Origin: Turbatrix aceti
Taxonomy: Eukaryota; Nematoda; Chromadorea; Rhabditida; Panagrolaimidae
NCBI GenBank assembly: GCA_963969345.1
Contig: OZ017766.1
Location: forward strand, 9,610,001-9,674,000
Direction: 5' to 3'
DNA: 64,000 nt
Shown in pieces: positions 36,001 to 51,000 of the stretch. Made by a program: the position numbers and the translations under genes. The notes under the pieces are model-generated. The model did no database searches and was not told the origin of the DNA. It saw nothing but the letters and a program-made list of their open reading frames with translations. How positions within the stretch are numbered: position 1 is the stretch's first letter; every line of letters starts with the position of its first letter.

Positions 36001-39000
36001 ATTTGCTTGCCCAAAAATCAGAGACCCATGCATATTTGCGCTTTTAGATGTTCGTTTTTTTGCGACAGCGGAATTTGCAAATATCAATTGTATCATTTTT
36101 TTGAGTCAGTTAAAAAATTGCGTTTTTGAGGAAAATTTTTAAACGCGGCGCGTTATATGTACATAAGCCAGGGCATTTGAATATGTAGACTTACTGAGTG
36201 AGGGGTCTATCTTTTTAAAAAAACGACATCGGCAAGGACAAGCAAGCGCTGAGGGTCACATGGCACTACATGAATCATGGAGAGACATGTGCATGCGCCG
36301 GGGCAGTTAGGAAAAAAAGGAAAAACTGTATACGTAATGTTTTTTTGGTATATGTATGTCGATATCGATAATTTACGGAAATAAAAAAATTCCAAAAATA
36401 AAAAATTTCTGTTTTAAAATAAAAAAAAATTGTCTGAAAAAAACTGTAAATTGTTTTAGAAATTTCTTACTTAGAAAAAATTTTTTTTAATTTTTTTAAA
36501 ATACATAAAACTTTCATTATTTAAAAAAAACTGACCTGACAGTTTTTGTTGCATAAAAATTTAAAAAAACTGAAGAAATTTTGAAAAATGATTTGTACAA
36601 ATAAAATTTTTTACAAAATTAATTTATTAGTTTTTTTTTAAATAGTAAAAAAAATTTCAAATTTTTGTATTAATTTATTTTAAATTACAAAACTAATTCA
36701 TTTAATTTTTTGTCAAATGGTAAAAAAATTTCAATTTTTTAAATAATTTTTTTAAATTAAAAACAATGTTTTTTTGAAATAAAAAAAATAAAAATTTTTT
36801 ATCTCACCTGATCCACCGGAACGGGCTTTGCAATGCCGAGCCGCACAAGACCCGGTGGCGCGGATTTGAGCACCTCGACAGCGTGATCCAGCGTCGATCT
36901 TGATAAATCGGTGGAGTTGACAAAGAGCAATCTGTCTCCCGGCACGATTCTTCCATCAGCCTGGGCCACGCCCCCTGGGACGAGTGATCGAATAACAATC
37001 ACCGATTCGTGAGGATGCATTGGATCTTGGTAATCCACAATCGAGAATCCCAGACCTCGGGAATCTTTTTCAAGGGTCACAACTATTGGCACGCAGTTCC
37101 AAATTGCGAGCCCCGACAGGTGTTCCAGGGATCGGGATCTGAGTTTACGTGAGACTTCGGAGAGGAAATGGCCCATCTCGGTGTTGTTTAGGTTTATGGA
37201 TGACTCGGATTTGGCTTTGACGATTCGATCCTGGCCTTCGGAGGCGAGGAGGGTGTATGCGAGGGGTAAAGATTGTTCCGGTGATGGCATGTACAGGTTA
37301 ATCTGCTGCACCTTACGGCAGAGCGTCAGACGTACGTCTTTTTGGTCGGCAAGTGAAACAGCGCGGGACAAAGCTTGTCGAACGGTGACGTGACTTTCGC
37401 CGTAGAGAACCACGTCATTCACCTGGAAAAGTGTTTTGTTGAAGGATTTTGGAGTTTGGTTTGTGTTTTTTTGGGGACAAAAACTGAGCGTTCTCCAAAA
37501 TAGATGTTCTTTTTTAGTTTTTTAGGGTTCAAAAACAGAAGATCCCCACAGTAAAATGCAAGTGAAAAAAAAACTGTAAATTCCGCATTCGTTTTTTAAA
37601 ACAAAAATTGATAAAAAAAAAACATTTTTTTTTAATTTTGTTTCTTATAACAAAAACACGTTTTTTCAAACATTGTATAAAAAACAAATTTCTTGTTTCC
37701 AAAATGAAAACTGTCACAACGAAAAAGTGTTTTGTTGACGGATTTTAGAAACTGATTCATACAGTTAAATTTTTTTTTCTCACCGGAGATTTCCACAGTG
37801 ATATAAAAATGAATAAAAAAACTGGATATTAAGGATCCGATTTTTAATGCAGAAATGATGAAAAAAAAACGAGTAAACACTTATTCAAAAAAAATCGTGT
37901 GTTTTCAAAGTAAAAACTGACAGTGGGTTTTTTTTTGGACAAATTTGAGGTTAGGTTTGCGTTGGAAGAGGCAAAAACCGCAGTAGCTCAAAAAAAGATA
38001 AAAATGTAAAAACTGTTTGACGCTGTATGTAGTTACTTTAGTTTTTTTTAGGATTCAAAAACTGTAAAAAATTCGATAGTGATATAAAATTTAATAAAAA
38101 AATGGGATTCGTAGAATCAGATTTTTTTGAGGCAGAAACTGATGATGGACGATGAGAGGCAAACATTGTATTATTAAAAAAAATATGTGTTTTAAAAGTA
38201 AAAACTGTACCGGCACAATAGTTCTTTTTTTTGACAAATTTGAGATTTGGTTTGTGTTTGGAGAGGCAAAAACAGCAGCAACTCAAAAAAAATTTTAGTG
38301 ATCTTTTTTTTGTTTTTTTAGAATTCAAAACTGGCGGTATTTTTTTTTTGAGGGCGAAAACTGATATTGTAGATGATCGAAGTTCAAAAAAAAATATGTG
38401 TGTTTTCAAAGCAAAAACTGTGGTGACAGATTAATTTGTCAAACAAAAAAAAACTCACCTGCAGTAACTCATCACCACCCTTGATAACCGCCAACTTCGA
38501 TGCAGGCCCGTCTTTCCTCATCGATTCCACGTAGTGATGCGGACAGAGCTGCGTGCCATCAATGACGTCCACGGTGCCCTCGAGCGATAACCCGAGACCA
38601 CCATCGGAGTCATTGTGATCCGGTCGAATGATAACTGTTATGACCTCATAATCCTGGCCCAATCGATTCTGCCAGTAAGTTTTGTAGTCAAGCAACGTGG
38701 ATTGAACGTCGACAACTTGGGTATCTGTTTCCTGTTCGTGGAGCAATTTGAGGCACACCGCCTGATTTGTATCCTTGGCAAAACGAATCATCGTGAGTCG
38801 AACGTTGTTTCCGCTCTTAACGAGGGTACGAACCGACTCTGCGTGACTCAGGCCCTCAAGCGTTGTGCCATTGACGTCGATAATAAGGTCGTGGACCTGG
38901 ATTTTTTTTGACAGGTGTGCCGGTGAGTTGGGGACCAGTGACTTGACAAAGACACCGGTAATTTCTTCTATAACTGGGAAAACGATTAATTTTTTGAATT

Positions 39001-42000
39001 TCTTTGATAAAACAATTTTCAAGTCATAGGGAACTAAAAAAATAATTTTGTAACATTCGCGTCGTCATTTCAGAAAAGTAAAAAAAAAGTTTTGCAGCAC
39101 AATAAATTTCAAATAAATATTTTTATTTTTCGATTTTGAAACTGTCATTTCAACCAATAAAATGTTTAATCAGCCATTTAATTTACTCCGTCTGGCATCC
39201 ATCCTAAATTTCCTTCCCTCGCTCAATTCAAACTTATTTTACGACCAATCTCATAAATTCGAGTTGGATTTTCATTAAAATTTTAATTTAAAAAAGTTTT
39301 TGAGTTAACTGCCGTGAATTGAAAACTGTATAATATTATATAATTGATTTTATTTAACTGTCGCCAAAAAGAAAGAAATTTTTTTTTGTAAAAGATAAAT
39401 ACATAAATGTCAAAAGAAATTTTTCACAGTATTTTGTGCGTTTTTTTTTTGAAAAATTCAGGAACATCGGTTTTTTCAAAAAAAAAACCGTTTGTTTTGA
39501 AAAATCGGTTTGAAGAATCTTAACTGGGTATTTCAAAAATTGTAACTTGACAGTTAATTTTTCAGAACACGTTCAAAACAAATTATTATTTCGTCCACTC
39601 AAAAACACGATTTTAATCAAAATCCATATCTCTGAAAAACTTTCAAAAATAAAAGTAAAAATATGTATAACTGGTTCGTATTTGAACGATCAAATAAAAA
39701 AAATAAATACAAACAAACATTTCAACTTTTTAGAAACTGATCACATCGTACACAAAGTACAAAACTAATAAACTCAAAACCCAAAAAAATATTTATAAAA
39801 AAAGCAGCAAAGAAATCTGTCGTTTTTAACGTTTTTTTGTGGACTAAAGCTGAAATATATTATACACAAAAAGATAAATGACTCCGGCGGCAGCCCAGGA
39901 CTTTCAAAAATGTTTTCTCTGGTGTATTGAATGTGGACAAAAGTTAGTTCTTTCAAAAACGCAAAAAAATGACTGAAACTTTTTTTTTTGGAGACAAACT
40001 AGAATAGACAAGGTTGGATGAAAAAAGGGGAAACTGTGCTCCGTTTTTTCTTCTTTGGGGGCTCGAAATTGCAGAAAAATCAAAAGTATAATATTAATTT
40101 GGTTTTTGGTAAAAAAACTGGCATCATTGACAGGTCGGCGTTTCAAACTTTACTTTAAACAAAAAAAAACAAAAAAAAAACACTGTAAAGTACATACATC
40201 GTATTTCAAAAAAAAATTTTAGCAACAAAGTGTGAATAAAAAGAAATCAATTTGGACGACGGAAAAAAAATTAAAAGGTGATGACACTGCCCGGCCAAAG
40301 GCGCCGCTGCAGGGAGGGGAGATAGATAATGTCCTGTCCTGTTACTCATTGACACTCTCGGCAGCCAGGCACGTCGATATCAAAGGCAGATGTGTCCTGT
40401 CCTCCCGTCCCCCTCATATATACTAGTAAATAGTAGCATCTTCTTCTCCTTTATCTTTATCTTTTTTTTTTCTTTTTCACTCGTTCGTTCACTCCCTGCA
40501 GCAAAAAAATACATAGTAACAACAACACAAGTTTAGTATGTATATGAGCTACTAGCTGGCCTTCAAAGAGATATGATACTACGCCCAAGAACAAATTAGT
40601 ACGCCGCCCTCTGGCTTGCATGTGCGTCATGATAAATAGATAAAAAAAGACAGTTGAAAGCTGGAAAAGTAAATAAATATAGATGTGCATGTAAGTTTTG
40701 GTTTTTTTTTGGGTTCTGCTTTTTTGGGCATTTAATGGTTAATTTATAAACTGGCCCGTTCCAGAAATTCCGCTCTACGTACAAAACGTCTATCATCATT
40801 TTCTTCTGACTGATCATTGTAGTCAGTCAGAGTTAGAGCATATAAATCGTAAAATTGTAAATATTTAGTTTATAAATTATGCGTTTACTAATCAAAATTT
40901 TAGTATACTAATAATATTACACTGGAAGCAAACAAGTCGTCCTAAATCTGTAAAAAAATTCTATCATTAAGTAATTTTGATTAAAATTTTTGATTTCAAT
41001 CAATTACTTTATTTTTTAAATCTAAACTGTATAATTTTAATATTACGTTTTTCAAAAAGTTTTTTAAATTTATGATAATTATCTTTGATTTGAAATCAGA
41101 AACGGTTTTATTATTGAATAATCATGTAAATTCAAGGGTACTAATTATTTTGAAATTAATTTAAAAAACGTCAGTTTAATAATATTCAGAAACTGTGTTA
41201 ATCGCTGTAAAGTTTGACGTAAAAATCAGATAACTGACAAATGACTTTTGAATGCGTTTTTTTGTGCATCAAAAAAAATTACGCGTCAACACACAAATTT
41301 AAAAAGTATTTATCAAAACCACAATTTTGAACTCATTATGAGGATAAAGTGAACCGAAAACGTGCTGGGAAATACATAATAAATATAGTTTATTGGATTG
41401 CGTTATTAAAAAACTGTTCTCAGAATTTTATGTGTAGAGTAAAGAAATGAAAATTGGATAATTTTACGGCTTTTTCAGTAGTCACCAAAAATAAAAAAAA
41501 TATCTGGGGTTAGAAAAATATTTTTAATACAAAACAAAAACTGCAACTACTTGTTCGATCGGAGGAACTTTTTTTACAAAAAAATAAAAAAAAGATAAAT
41601 AAGTTTAATTTTTATATTTATGTAAAAAAACGTTTTCAATCCAGTTTAATACAAAAAACTGCACGACTGCTTCAGGTTTTTCTTTTAAAAAAGTGTGGTT
41701 TATCCGAAAGAAAAGCAGCAAAACATAGTAAACGAAGCAGAAAAGACAAGGGCATCTATCCATCGGAAAGAAAAGCGAAGCATCCCACATCCTCCCTCGA
41801 CGACACAAACTACTGCAAGTGCCGTCTGTCTCCCTGCGCCCCCTGCCCCTTGGCTTTCCTGTGCCTTCCGTCTACTATGTTATTTTTTTTTTTGGACAAG
41901 CATGCTCCCGCTAACTTGGATGCTTCTTGGCATGTCGCTGTCGACGAAAAACGAAGAAGATTAGATTAAGGGTTAAAATATTTTCTTTCGACATGAACGG

Positions 42001-45000
42001 GCTTCCTGACTACTATCTTTCAACGTAGTTATATGCTACGACATTTTCGTTTTTTTTGGATGCAGAAAAAGTTAAATTTTTATGTATGTATATATGTATG
42101 TAACTGTAGATTTCTGCATACTTTTGTAACTGTAGATTTTTGATATTTCAATTTTTTATTGCTTTTGGAATGCAAAAAAATTATAATTAGTGCAAACTGG
42201 AACAAAAACGTGACTATCTTTAAAAAATTAAAAAAATGTTTCCCTTTTTAGTGCCTTTGGTACGAAAAATAAATAAATATGTAAGAAAGTTTGCTAGTAT
42301 GTATGCCGATTTACAAAAATGATTAAATATAAAAAATACATACATATTTAAAATTTTTTTTGGTTAATTCAGAAACAAAATAATAATATTTTTAAATTTT
42401 TTATGTGAAAATAAACTATGATTACATCTAACACGTTTCACTGTTGCGCTGTTGGCGATAAAGTGATTTTTTAAAAAATATCTAAAACTGAATTAGTTCA
42501 AAAACTCAGCATTTTGTATTTATTTAGTTTAAAAAAGTGAATAGAGGAACAAAATAAGAACACAAAGATAATGAATTCTTTGGCAACGAAGTTCTGAAGT
42601 GGTCCTTAATTTTTTATTTACAAAAAGCTAAGATTTAGTAAAACCAATTTTATTGAAAAATGGAATGGAAAACTGGAGTACATTTTTTCTTTCATTACAC
42701 CTATGGAAAATCCAGAAAATTGGACGTTAGGAGAATGTCTGAAGATTTTTGGAGAATGTGATGAGAACTCGGATGTGAAAAATCCAAACACAAATTTAAA
42801 ATGATTTCACAAGAATAAACTTCTATTCAATTAAAATACAATAAAAACAAAAATAAATATTTAACTGTATAACACCATCTGTTTTCCCCCCAAATTTTCA
42901 TAGAAAAACAAACCTTTTTTATGAACGTAACCGGCCACTGTGATGCCGAGACCAGATTTGGCATCTCTCTGCAACTCAACGACGACCTCTTCAAAAGTGC
43001 CTTCGGCCCAGTTTTCTCGGCAAAACGTTGTCAACGCCTGAAAAAAAAAATTAACTGAATTTGATAGACATGGCTTGTTGCAAACCATTTCCTGGAGACT
43101 CTTGAGCGAAATCGGTCGATCAGAATTCGTCAAATTAGTCAACGCGCTTTTGGATTTCGAAACTTTACTATCCCGACTGTCCGGTCTGTTTGCCGATGCC
43201 GAAGAATCCTGCTTGGATACTTCCGCCTTTGCCTGATCGTTTTCGGTATCAGGAGATTTTACGTGGTCGGTAGAAGTCGACGGAATCTGTCCATCGTCCG
43301 GCGAAACATCACGATCGACTGAATTTCCCTGTTCGCTGACGGGAGTTTGGGGAGTCGTGGCCTGAGGTGTCGGAGGAAATTCCTTGACAATGGGCGGGGG
43401 CGGGAGGTGATCGTGCTGGGAGACGGGGGCGTCATCGCTACCACCACCACCGCCGACACCGATACCGGCGCCGACGCCGGCACTGCCGTCAGCAACGGCA
43501 TCTGCGCCGGTGGTCGAAGAAGTGTTCCCCGAAGTGCCCGAAGACTCTCGACGAAGACTACCATTTTGAATAGATTTTATCCGCTGCTGAATTTGTTCCT
43601 CGAGAGTAACGGGATTCAGTGCTGCCCGTGTTGCCATTGTCCAGCAGGCTGAAAAAAAATTGGCGTCATAAAAACTGATATCCAATTGTACGTGCGACTT
43701 TAGAAAAATTGAAATTGTTGATTTACATATTTTTGAGCGGACAATCTTTGGGGATTTTTTTTAACAAAAAACTGGGCATAAAGCAATTCAAAAAAATTGA
43801 TAATTAATGAAAGTCTTTTTTTCTTAAAAAAAAGAATAATAACTGCGCGAAAATTTTTGTTTTTTTTTCAAAATCGCACAAAATGAAAAAAAAAGTTGAT
43901 AGATAGTAATGTAAAAAAGTATTGTGTACGTAAAACATTTTTTGCCAAAATCCCACAGTAAAAATCAGCGCTATAATTCAGCATTTTGCTTTTTTCAAGC
44001 TAATAAAAATTTAACTGGAGTCTCCTATGAAAAAAAATGCCAAAAAAATTGTTACAATAAACAATCCTTTCCCAACGTTTTTTTTTTCATTTTCCTCCCA
44101 CAAACGATGAAAAATGATGCAAGACAAAAAAAACAAAGAAAAGAAAAGAATATGATGACAATAACCTTTTCACAGCTCTTCAACCGCATCAAAGACCGTC
44201 AGGACGGAATATTTATGGAGATACATAGAAACTGTTCCATGGAATGGACAGGCATGTCAGAGCGCCCGAAGAGGGACAGTGTCAGATTTGGCACAGCGAT
44301 AGGCCGGGTCGGCGCAAATTCCCGTGGATAAGTCACGAGCAATCTTTTGTTTGTTTTTTGAAAAACAAATTGATGAAAAAAAGATAAAGGTAGGGTTGGA
44401 ATTTAAATTGAAAAAAAAACTGTTCGATTTCATCTTGTTTTAAAAAATATGAAACACAGATCGATCTGGTAACATTAAAAAAAATTTTTTTGTTGGCAGG
44501 TTTAACTTTTGATATCGATTCTTCAAACGGCCGCCAGTTTATAAAACCAGAATGTCAGCTTTACATTACATTTATGTTATTTTTTTGTTAATCAGAGAAA
44601 CGTTCATGACAAAAGACAGGCGAACATTTGCATTTGATCGTTTTTCTTCACAAACAAATTCGGTCACCAACCATGGCAGCAGCCAACAAAGTTTCCAGTT
44701 CTTGGCAAAATGAGTAACGGCAGCGCAGACGACAGCACCGAAGAAGGCAAAACGAGTGTATGGAGTGATAATGTATGTAAGTTGGTTCCGTTCAGGAGAG
44801 GATGGTTTGTGAAAAAAAAACTGTACAATTGGGTGATGACTGATTTGGAACTTCAGGGGAGGAGGGTTTGTGAAAAAGTTTTTGAAATTTTAGTTTTACA
44901 TAAATATTTAAAAAATGGTTAATTGAAAAAATTTTAGAACGTGTAAAATCAAAAAAACGTTTGAAGTAAAAATCATTTGGCGTAAAAAACTGTCAACTAA

Positions 45001-48000
45001 GAAGTTTCGAACATCAACAAAATCTAAAAAATGCATATTCAAACTTTGTTTAAACACAAAAAACAAATTGATAAAAATATTTCAAAAAAAATGTAAATTT
45101 AAATACAAATTATATTTAGAAAAAAACTGTTAAAAGATATCAAACTGCAACAAAAAAAACAGAACATAGTAAATATTATTTCCCCAAATTTCTGAAGCAT
45201 TCGGAAAAAAATCCCATCCCAGAACAAGCAGCGCAGCAGTTGCTGTAGCAGAAGAAGAGGAGCGCGCCATCATCAACTTCCCTCTTCTTCCGCTCTGCTC
45301 TGCAGCCCAACAACAGCCTCATCCAGACGACGCAGCATCGACACAAACGCCTGCACAACGTGTAAAGTGAGCGGTAGTCGATGCGTGGAGGGTGCATCCT
45401 CGGCTACGGCACTCGTTGAGTAAAAAAAAAAAAGAAGAAGGCAAAATTCCAAGTCCCAAACGAACTTTTTCCTCGTTTCGTCAGTCGTCGTCGTTGTTGG
45501 TTGAGGGGGTGAAAAAAAGAGGCAGGCAGGCAAGCAGCGTGTATACTATGCGTGCGTGGATGCCGGGGAATTGGATGAATGCAATGATGAAGAACAATAA
45601 AATAAAAAAAATTACGCCAAAGTGAGTGTAAAGTGTGCCGAAGACGAAAAAAATGAGAATGAGAGATATCGATGGGGAAAGAAAAATGACCGAAGATGGA
45701 AGACTCTCGAAAGCATTGGTAAAAAAATACATAAACTGATCGAATTATGAAACTGTAAATTTCCAAAAGAAAATTTAAATAAAAAAAACATACAAAATAA
45801 CTGGTTAATTGATAATTGAGTACAAATTTAAAAAAAAATAAAATAAAAAAATAAAAAACTGACAGCTGTGTAATATAACTACCCCCCAAAAAAAACCTAC
45901 AAAGTGAATCATTCACAGTTTCGGTGATGCTCGTGGGTCGTCCGACGATGATTTCGATGACGGGCTCCGGCTGACGTAAAAGACCCGCCACCTGTTGGCT
46001 GGACATGCCCTGGACGTTGATACAACCAATCTGCAAAATTCGATCGCCGGGACGCAGTCTGCCATCCTTGTCGGCGACGCTGCCCGGTAGGATGGTTTTG
46101 ATGACGACACCCGTCGAAGCGCCACCCACGATGCCGAAACCAAGACCGGAAGTCTCGTTGGTCAGGTGAACCACTTGGATTTGTGTCCAGTCGCCGATTA
46201 ACTAAAAACTGAATTGATTAATGTCGAGCATTTTAATTTGGGGTATAATTTTATTTTTTTAAGATTAATAAAAATATTTAGTTTTATGTTATCAAATCAA
46301 ACATTTTATTTTGCAAATAGAAAAAAACTGGATTCAAAACTTTAGTTTTCTAAAAACTTCAAATATCGTGTTTTTTTGAAATAACTGCCTTTTTGAAATA
46401 GTAACAACGTGAAAAAAATATTTATATGTACATGCGTAAAAAATATATTTTTAATGTATTTAGTAACTCAAATTGGAAATAATTTTTTAGTTTGAAAACA
46501 CGTATTAGAAAAAAAACTGTTGCTTTAAAATCGGTATAAAAAGCAAATGTATATTTTTTTCATAGATACATATGTAATTCCATTGATTTTAAAAACGACT
46601 AAAAATAGTTTTTTGACCATCATTTCCAGGTTTTACCAAATTGCTTTTCACTGCAAATATTGAATGCCGTCTGCAGCATTTATAAGCACACAAAAGGAGT
46701 ACATAAGTCAGAATTTTTTTTAGTATAAAAATAAAATTTTTATACACATGTAGTTTTAAAATGAATTTGTAAACTGGGACGTAATGTTTTTATTTATGCT
46801 TCAAAAATTATGTTTGCGCCAAATTGACCCATAATCCGTAAGTGTTGAACAAACGAAAAAATAAATTTAGAAAAAAAAACTGAGATAAGTAAATGGATTT
46901 TAAAAAACATAATTTTAATTTTTTTAAAGTTTGTTTTTGTGAAACATTATTTTAAATACACATTCCAGTAATTTAAAAAAAATTTAAACAACAATTTAAA
47001 AATAAATTGGGGAGATGAACTGGCTCCTGACCTTGACAATGTACTCGACAAAAGTTTCGCGATCAAACACAGCATCTGCGGGAGGCGTCTCGACTGCCCT
47101 CGATCCGCAGGACCCGTTCCCCGGTGACTTGGTCGAGTTGATGACCGTCGTAGGTTTGCAGGGGCAGCTGACTGTTGTCTTGGCATCCGAACTCCTCGAA
47201 TCGGGAAAATCAGATTCGGAAAGCGTGGACTTGAATTCGACCCTTCGCATCCGTCGAACCGGTCTAACTTGATCCGCGAACCGAACCGAGAGCACAGAAT
47301 CACCGCTGTCACGCTTCGGATTGACTCCCGGAGGCTCTACGCCGTTCGTGAACTGCTGAATCCGGGTCACCAGCGCCGACTGAGGATACTGTGCCCGGAT
47401 GGGTGCCGTCACAATTGCGGGGATATTTTTGCACTTGACCAGAGTCTTTGTCGTGGACGTTGACGGAGCGTAGGGGCCCGAGGATTCGTCTTCGGTGAAG
47501 TCTTCGAGGTCATCAAAGACACTTTTTCGCTTTGGGTGCGAGTGATACGGGCATGGAGGTGGGGGGTCCTTGGATGCTACGGAAATTGTTCCGATAGTCG
47601 AAGACGTGGGAACCGTGCGATGCGAGCCCACCGAGAGACGGGGAACCGTGGATGTAGGAATTGAAGCTGCGCGGGACGAAGCAGAAGGCAGACCGGTGGA
47701 TTCGCGACGGGTGGATTTGAACAGTCGCATGGTGATTTGGATGTGGAGGGAAGGACTCAAAAATGGGTTATCGAGAGTCGGATCCAAATATGTAGTGCAA
47801 TCATTTTTTTTCACGCATTTGAGGAATCAAAAAAAACTGTATGGAATAACTGGACATGTGTAGATAAGATTTAAAAAAAAACAAAAATAATCATTCAGAA
47901 TTTACAAAAACTGACAAAAAAAGCGCATGTAATTGATAACTGCGTAACAAACGTTTTTGTAATGTTGGAAACAATTTTACTACAAAATGCCATTCACGCC

Positions 48001-51000
48001 AGTATTGTTTTTAGAGAATTGTTTTTAGAGAAACAAACAGATAAGTATAACAGATGAGTATTTTCCGACCGAAAGCTAGCGAAGTTTCAAAAAAACCGAA
48101 AAAAAATATTGTTATGTACAAAAACTGAACTGGGTTAAGAAATGTGCAACGTTTGTGTTCGTTCGTGATTCTTCGCGAACAAAACTCAATTTTCCGAACA
48201 AATGAAACAAACAAAAATATGGGTGAAATTTGCATAACAGTGCCAAAATCGATGCTTTTCGACAACAAAATGACAAATAAAATTGTAGCAACGTCAGCAA
48301 TGAAAAAGGTGTTGGAAAACTGAGACAGTATGCTAGAGCGATGTGAAAAAACAATCTGTTTCCAGTTCGTTGTCGAATATGTAACAATCAAAAACGCTTG
48401 CGTCCGTTCGATTTTTCATAAATAAATAAAAAAAACTGCAGTAAAATCGTATTTTTTGATCGGGAACGAAAAAACTGTTGTTATACTTCGTATCGTTTTT
48501 TGAATGAACGAGCAAAACAAATTGAAAAATAGCGATAAACTAGGGAGTATCATTTGTCGAAGATGAGACTTTTTTGGTTACAACATGAATTTTTTTTGTA
48601 AAATCAAAAAAAAAATTCTGGTTGTAAGGAGAAAAAACTGACCAGAATTGCGCGCTGTTTTTTCATTTTTTTGAATAAATTTAAAAACCGCACAGAATAT
48701 TAATTTCACTTTAAAAAACATGTTTTTAAGAAAAAAGTGAAAAATAATTTTTGCAATCATTGAAAAAATTGTAAAACTGGTAGTCAAAAAAACATATGTA
48801 TCAAAAAAGCAACCCCAAAAGTATACAAAAGAATCTCCTAGCGAATGACGCATTTTATAAACAAAAAAAACACATTGAGAATTATTATTCAATGGCGTGG
48901 AAAAAAATTGTTTAAATATTGACCAGCCATCAAACAAAATTTTTATTCTCATTTTTTTCATTTGCGTGTGTTTCCAGAAGCAGTCATAAGGAGAACACGC
49001 AAAAGGGCATTCTATAATGCTGTCGCTGTGTTGAGGCAGCAGCACGGGTACGTGTGCCGTGAGTACGGAAGGAATAAAACATGGGAGAGTCTTATCAAAA
49101 ACACGCAACGCATGTGCGCGGGCTCCTGCCTTTGCCCCGAGGGATGGAGCGCCGAGAGTGTTTCTGCGTGTTGCACGTGTGCCACGCTGAGACGACCAGA
49201 CCAGACAGAAAATGCTCCTCCTGCTGCGCGAGTTCGTTTCTGCGGCGCGTGACAAGTAAAAAAACTGGTGTGAGTACTGCAGTGATGATTTTTTGAACGG
49301 TAAAATTTTTAAATTTCTGAATTTTGAAAAAAACTGGTCAATAAAGAAATTCCAGAATCAAAATTATCAGAATCAAAAAAGTTTGAGAATCAAAAGGAAA
49401 AACCGCGAGTCCGTTTCTTTGGCGCGTAACGTGTAGAAAACTGCACAACAGCAATGCAGAAAATGAAGTGGTAAAATTTGGTTCAGTGACAAAACTTTGA
49501 ACTTACTGAATTTTGAAAAAAAAAAACTGATGATGCATTAAATTTTCCATGTTTACATAAAAAAATCAAAAATTTTTTAAATCAAGAAAGAAAAACTGAG
49601 ACTTCTTATGATTTGGAGCGGTGAGTGACTTAACTTTGTTTTTTGAATTTAAAAAAAAAACTGCATGTGACTTGAATTAAAGTTTTCAAGATTTCCCATA
49701 AAAAAATAAATTTTTAAAGTAAAAAAAAACTAAAACGAAATTTGATATTATGTCAAAAATAAGAAAAAAAATCAACAATTTCTAAATAAAAAAAAACTGG
49801 ATACTTCAAAAAAACCTGAACCATTTTTACTTTTTTTTCACCCTATTAGTCAAAAAAAAGCCAAAAAAAAGAAGGAAAAACCACGCGGAAACTCATTTTT
49901 TGTCGTCAATGGAGGTCCTGTCCTGGACAACCCCCTTCCCAGATGGCAGCAGTCGTCGTCGTCGTCGTCGTCTAAGGCATGTCCTGACCTAGTCATAATC
50001 ACCATCGACGATGCCGAGACAACGACTTGGACGGCTGCGGCGCCATCATCATCAACGACGACGACGACGACAAATGCGCTCATCAAGCGGAGGAAGCAAG
50101 ACAAATGACTGCGCGTGAAGAATTTTTTTTTTATCAAGGAGTAATCAAAAAAAAGAGAATGAATTGCTCGTTATGGATGGTTAAAATTTTTTTATTTGTA
50201 AACTGGGTTAAAAAAAATAAGACAAATTACATAATAAATATTTTTTTTTTAATATTGGACGGTTTTTGACAGAATAATTTTTCGAAATCCATAAAATTGA
50301 TTTTGTTTGTTGATAATAAAATATGTATTATGGGCAGAGTTTTTATTATCAAAAAAAATAAATAAAGAAAACTCGAAAACGACGTAATCACATTAACTGA
50401 GTTCTAAGTTTTTTAACCAGAAATTTTGCAACATTTTTTGTGTAAAAACTGATTTTAGATAATGTTTCTTTATTATACTTAAAAAAAATCAAGAATAATT
50501 TCATTACTTAATTTTCAAAACTGTGGTAAATCCGAAAAAAATAATAATTTGTGAAAAAAATATTAAATATAATAAATTCACATCATCCATCCAAAAACTC
50601 CAGCCAATCCATCCCCACAAGGCGCAGGAAAAAGAAAAAAAAGACGTATCAAAATGTGCGTGTGCAATCAGTGTTCATAAATAATTTCATTTTTCCCGCC
50701 TTTTCATCATCGCATGACTGTTATGTAATGTGTATACATATTTTTTCGTGGCACACACGGGCTGAGCAGGGCAAAAACAGGCAGGCATGACCCTCCCTCC
50801 TTCAATGGACCCCCCTCGGCCGGCCAATGGAGCTCCCGATGTTGATGCAGGCAAAGAGGAGGACTCGTGGTCGTGGGAAAGGTGGCCACCGTCGGATACC
50901 CACGCTCACAACTGATTCATTCACGCTTTTTCCATGGGGAAAAGCATCAAACAACGGCATTTTTTTGGAACATTCGAGAGAAAAATTTTTTAACTGCAGT

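Larger units (their letters stand above)
33567..36807 (-). other. mpz-1 intron 12 (3.2 kb)
   Basis: Contains a two-copy tandem repeat (33857-34135), a GC pocket (34680-34860) and the inverted-repeat element 34862-36159. No exon. Confidence 0.65.

Noticed and set aside
43638..43648. ATG in E9 (MATRAAL) as an independent gene start
   Set aside because: The exon has a strong TTTTCAG acceptor in phase with E8 just upstream, so it is internal.
45273..45420. Minus-strand frame [20 protein letters not shown] after a GTGCAG acceptor in intron 8
   Set aside because: Looks helical and protein-like, but its phase does not fit E8 or E9 and the donor is weak. Could be a rare cassette exon.
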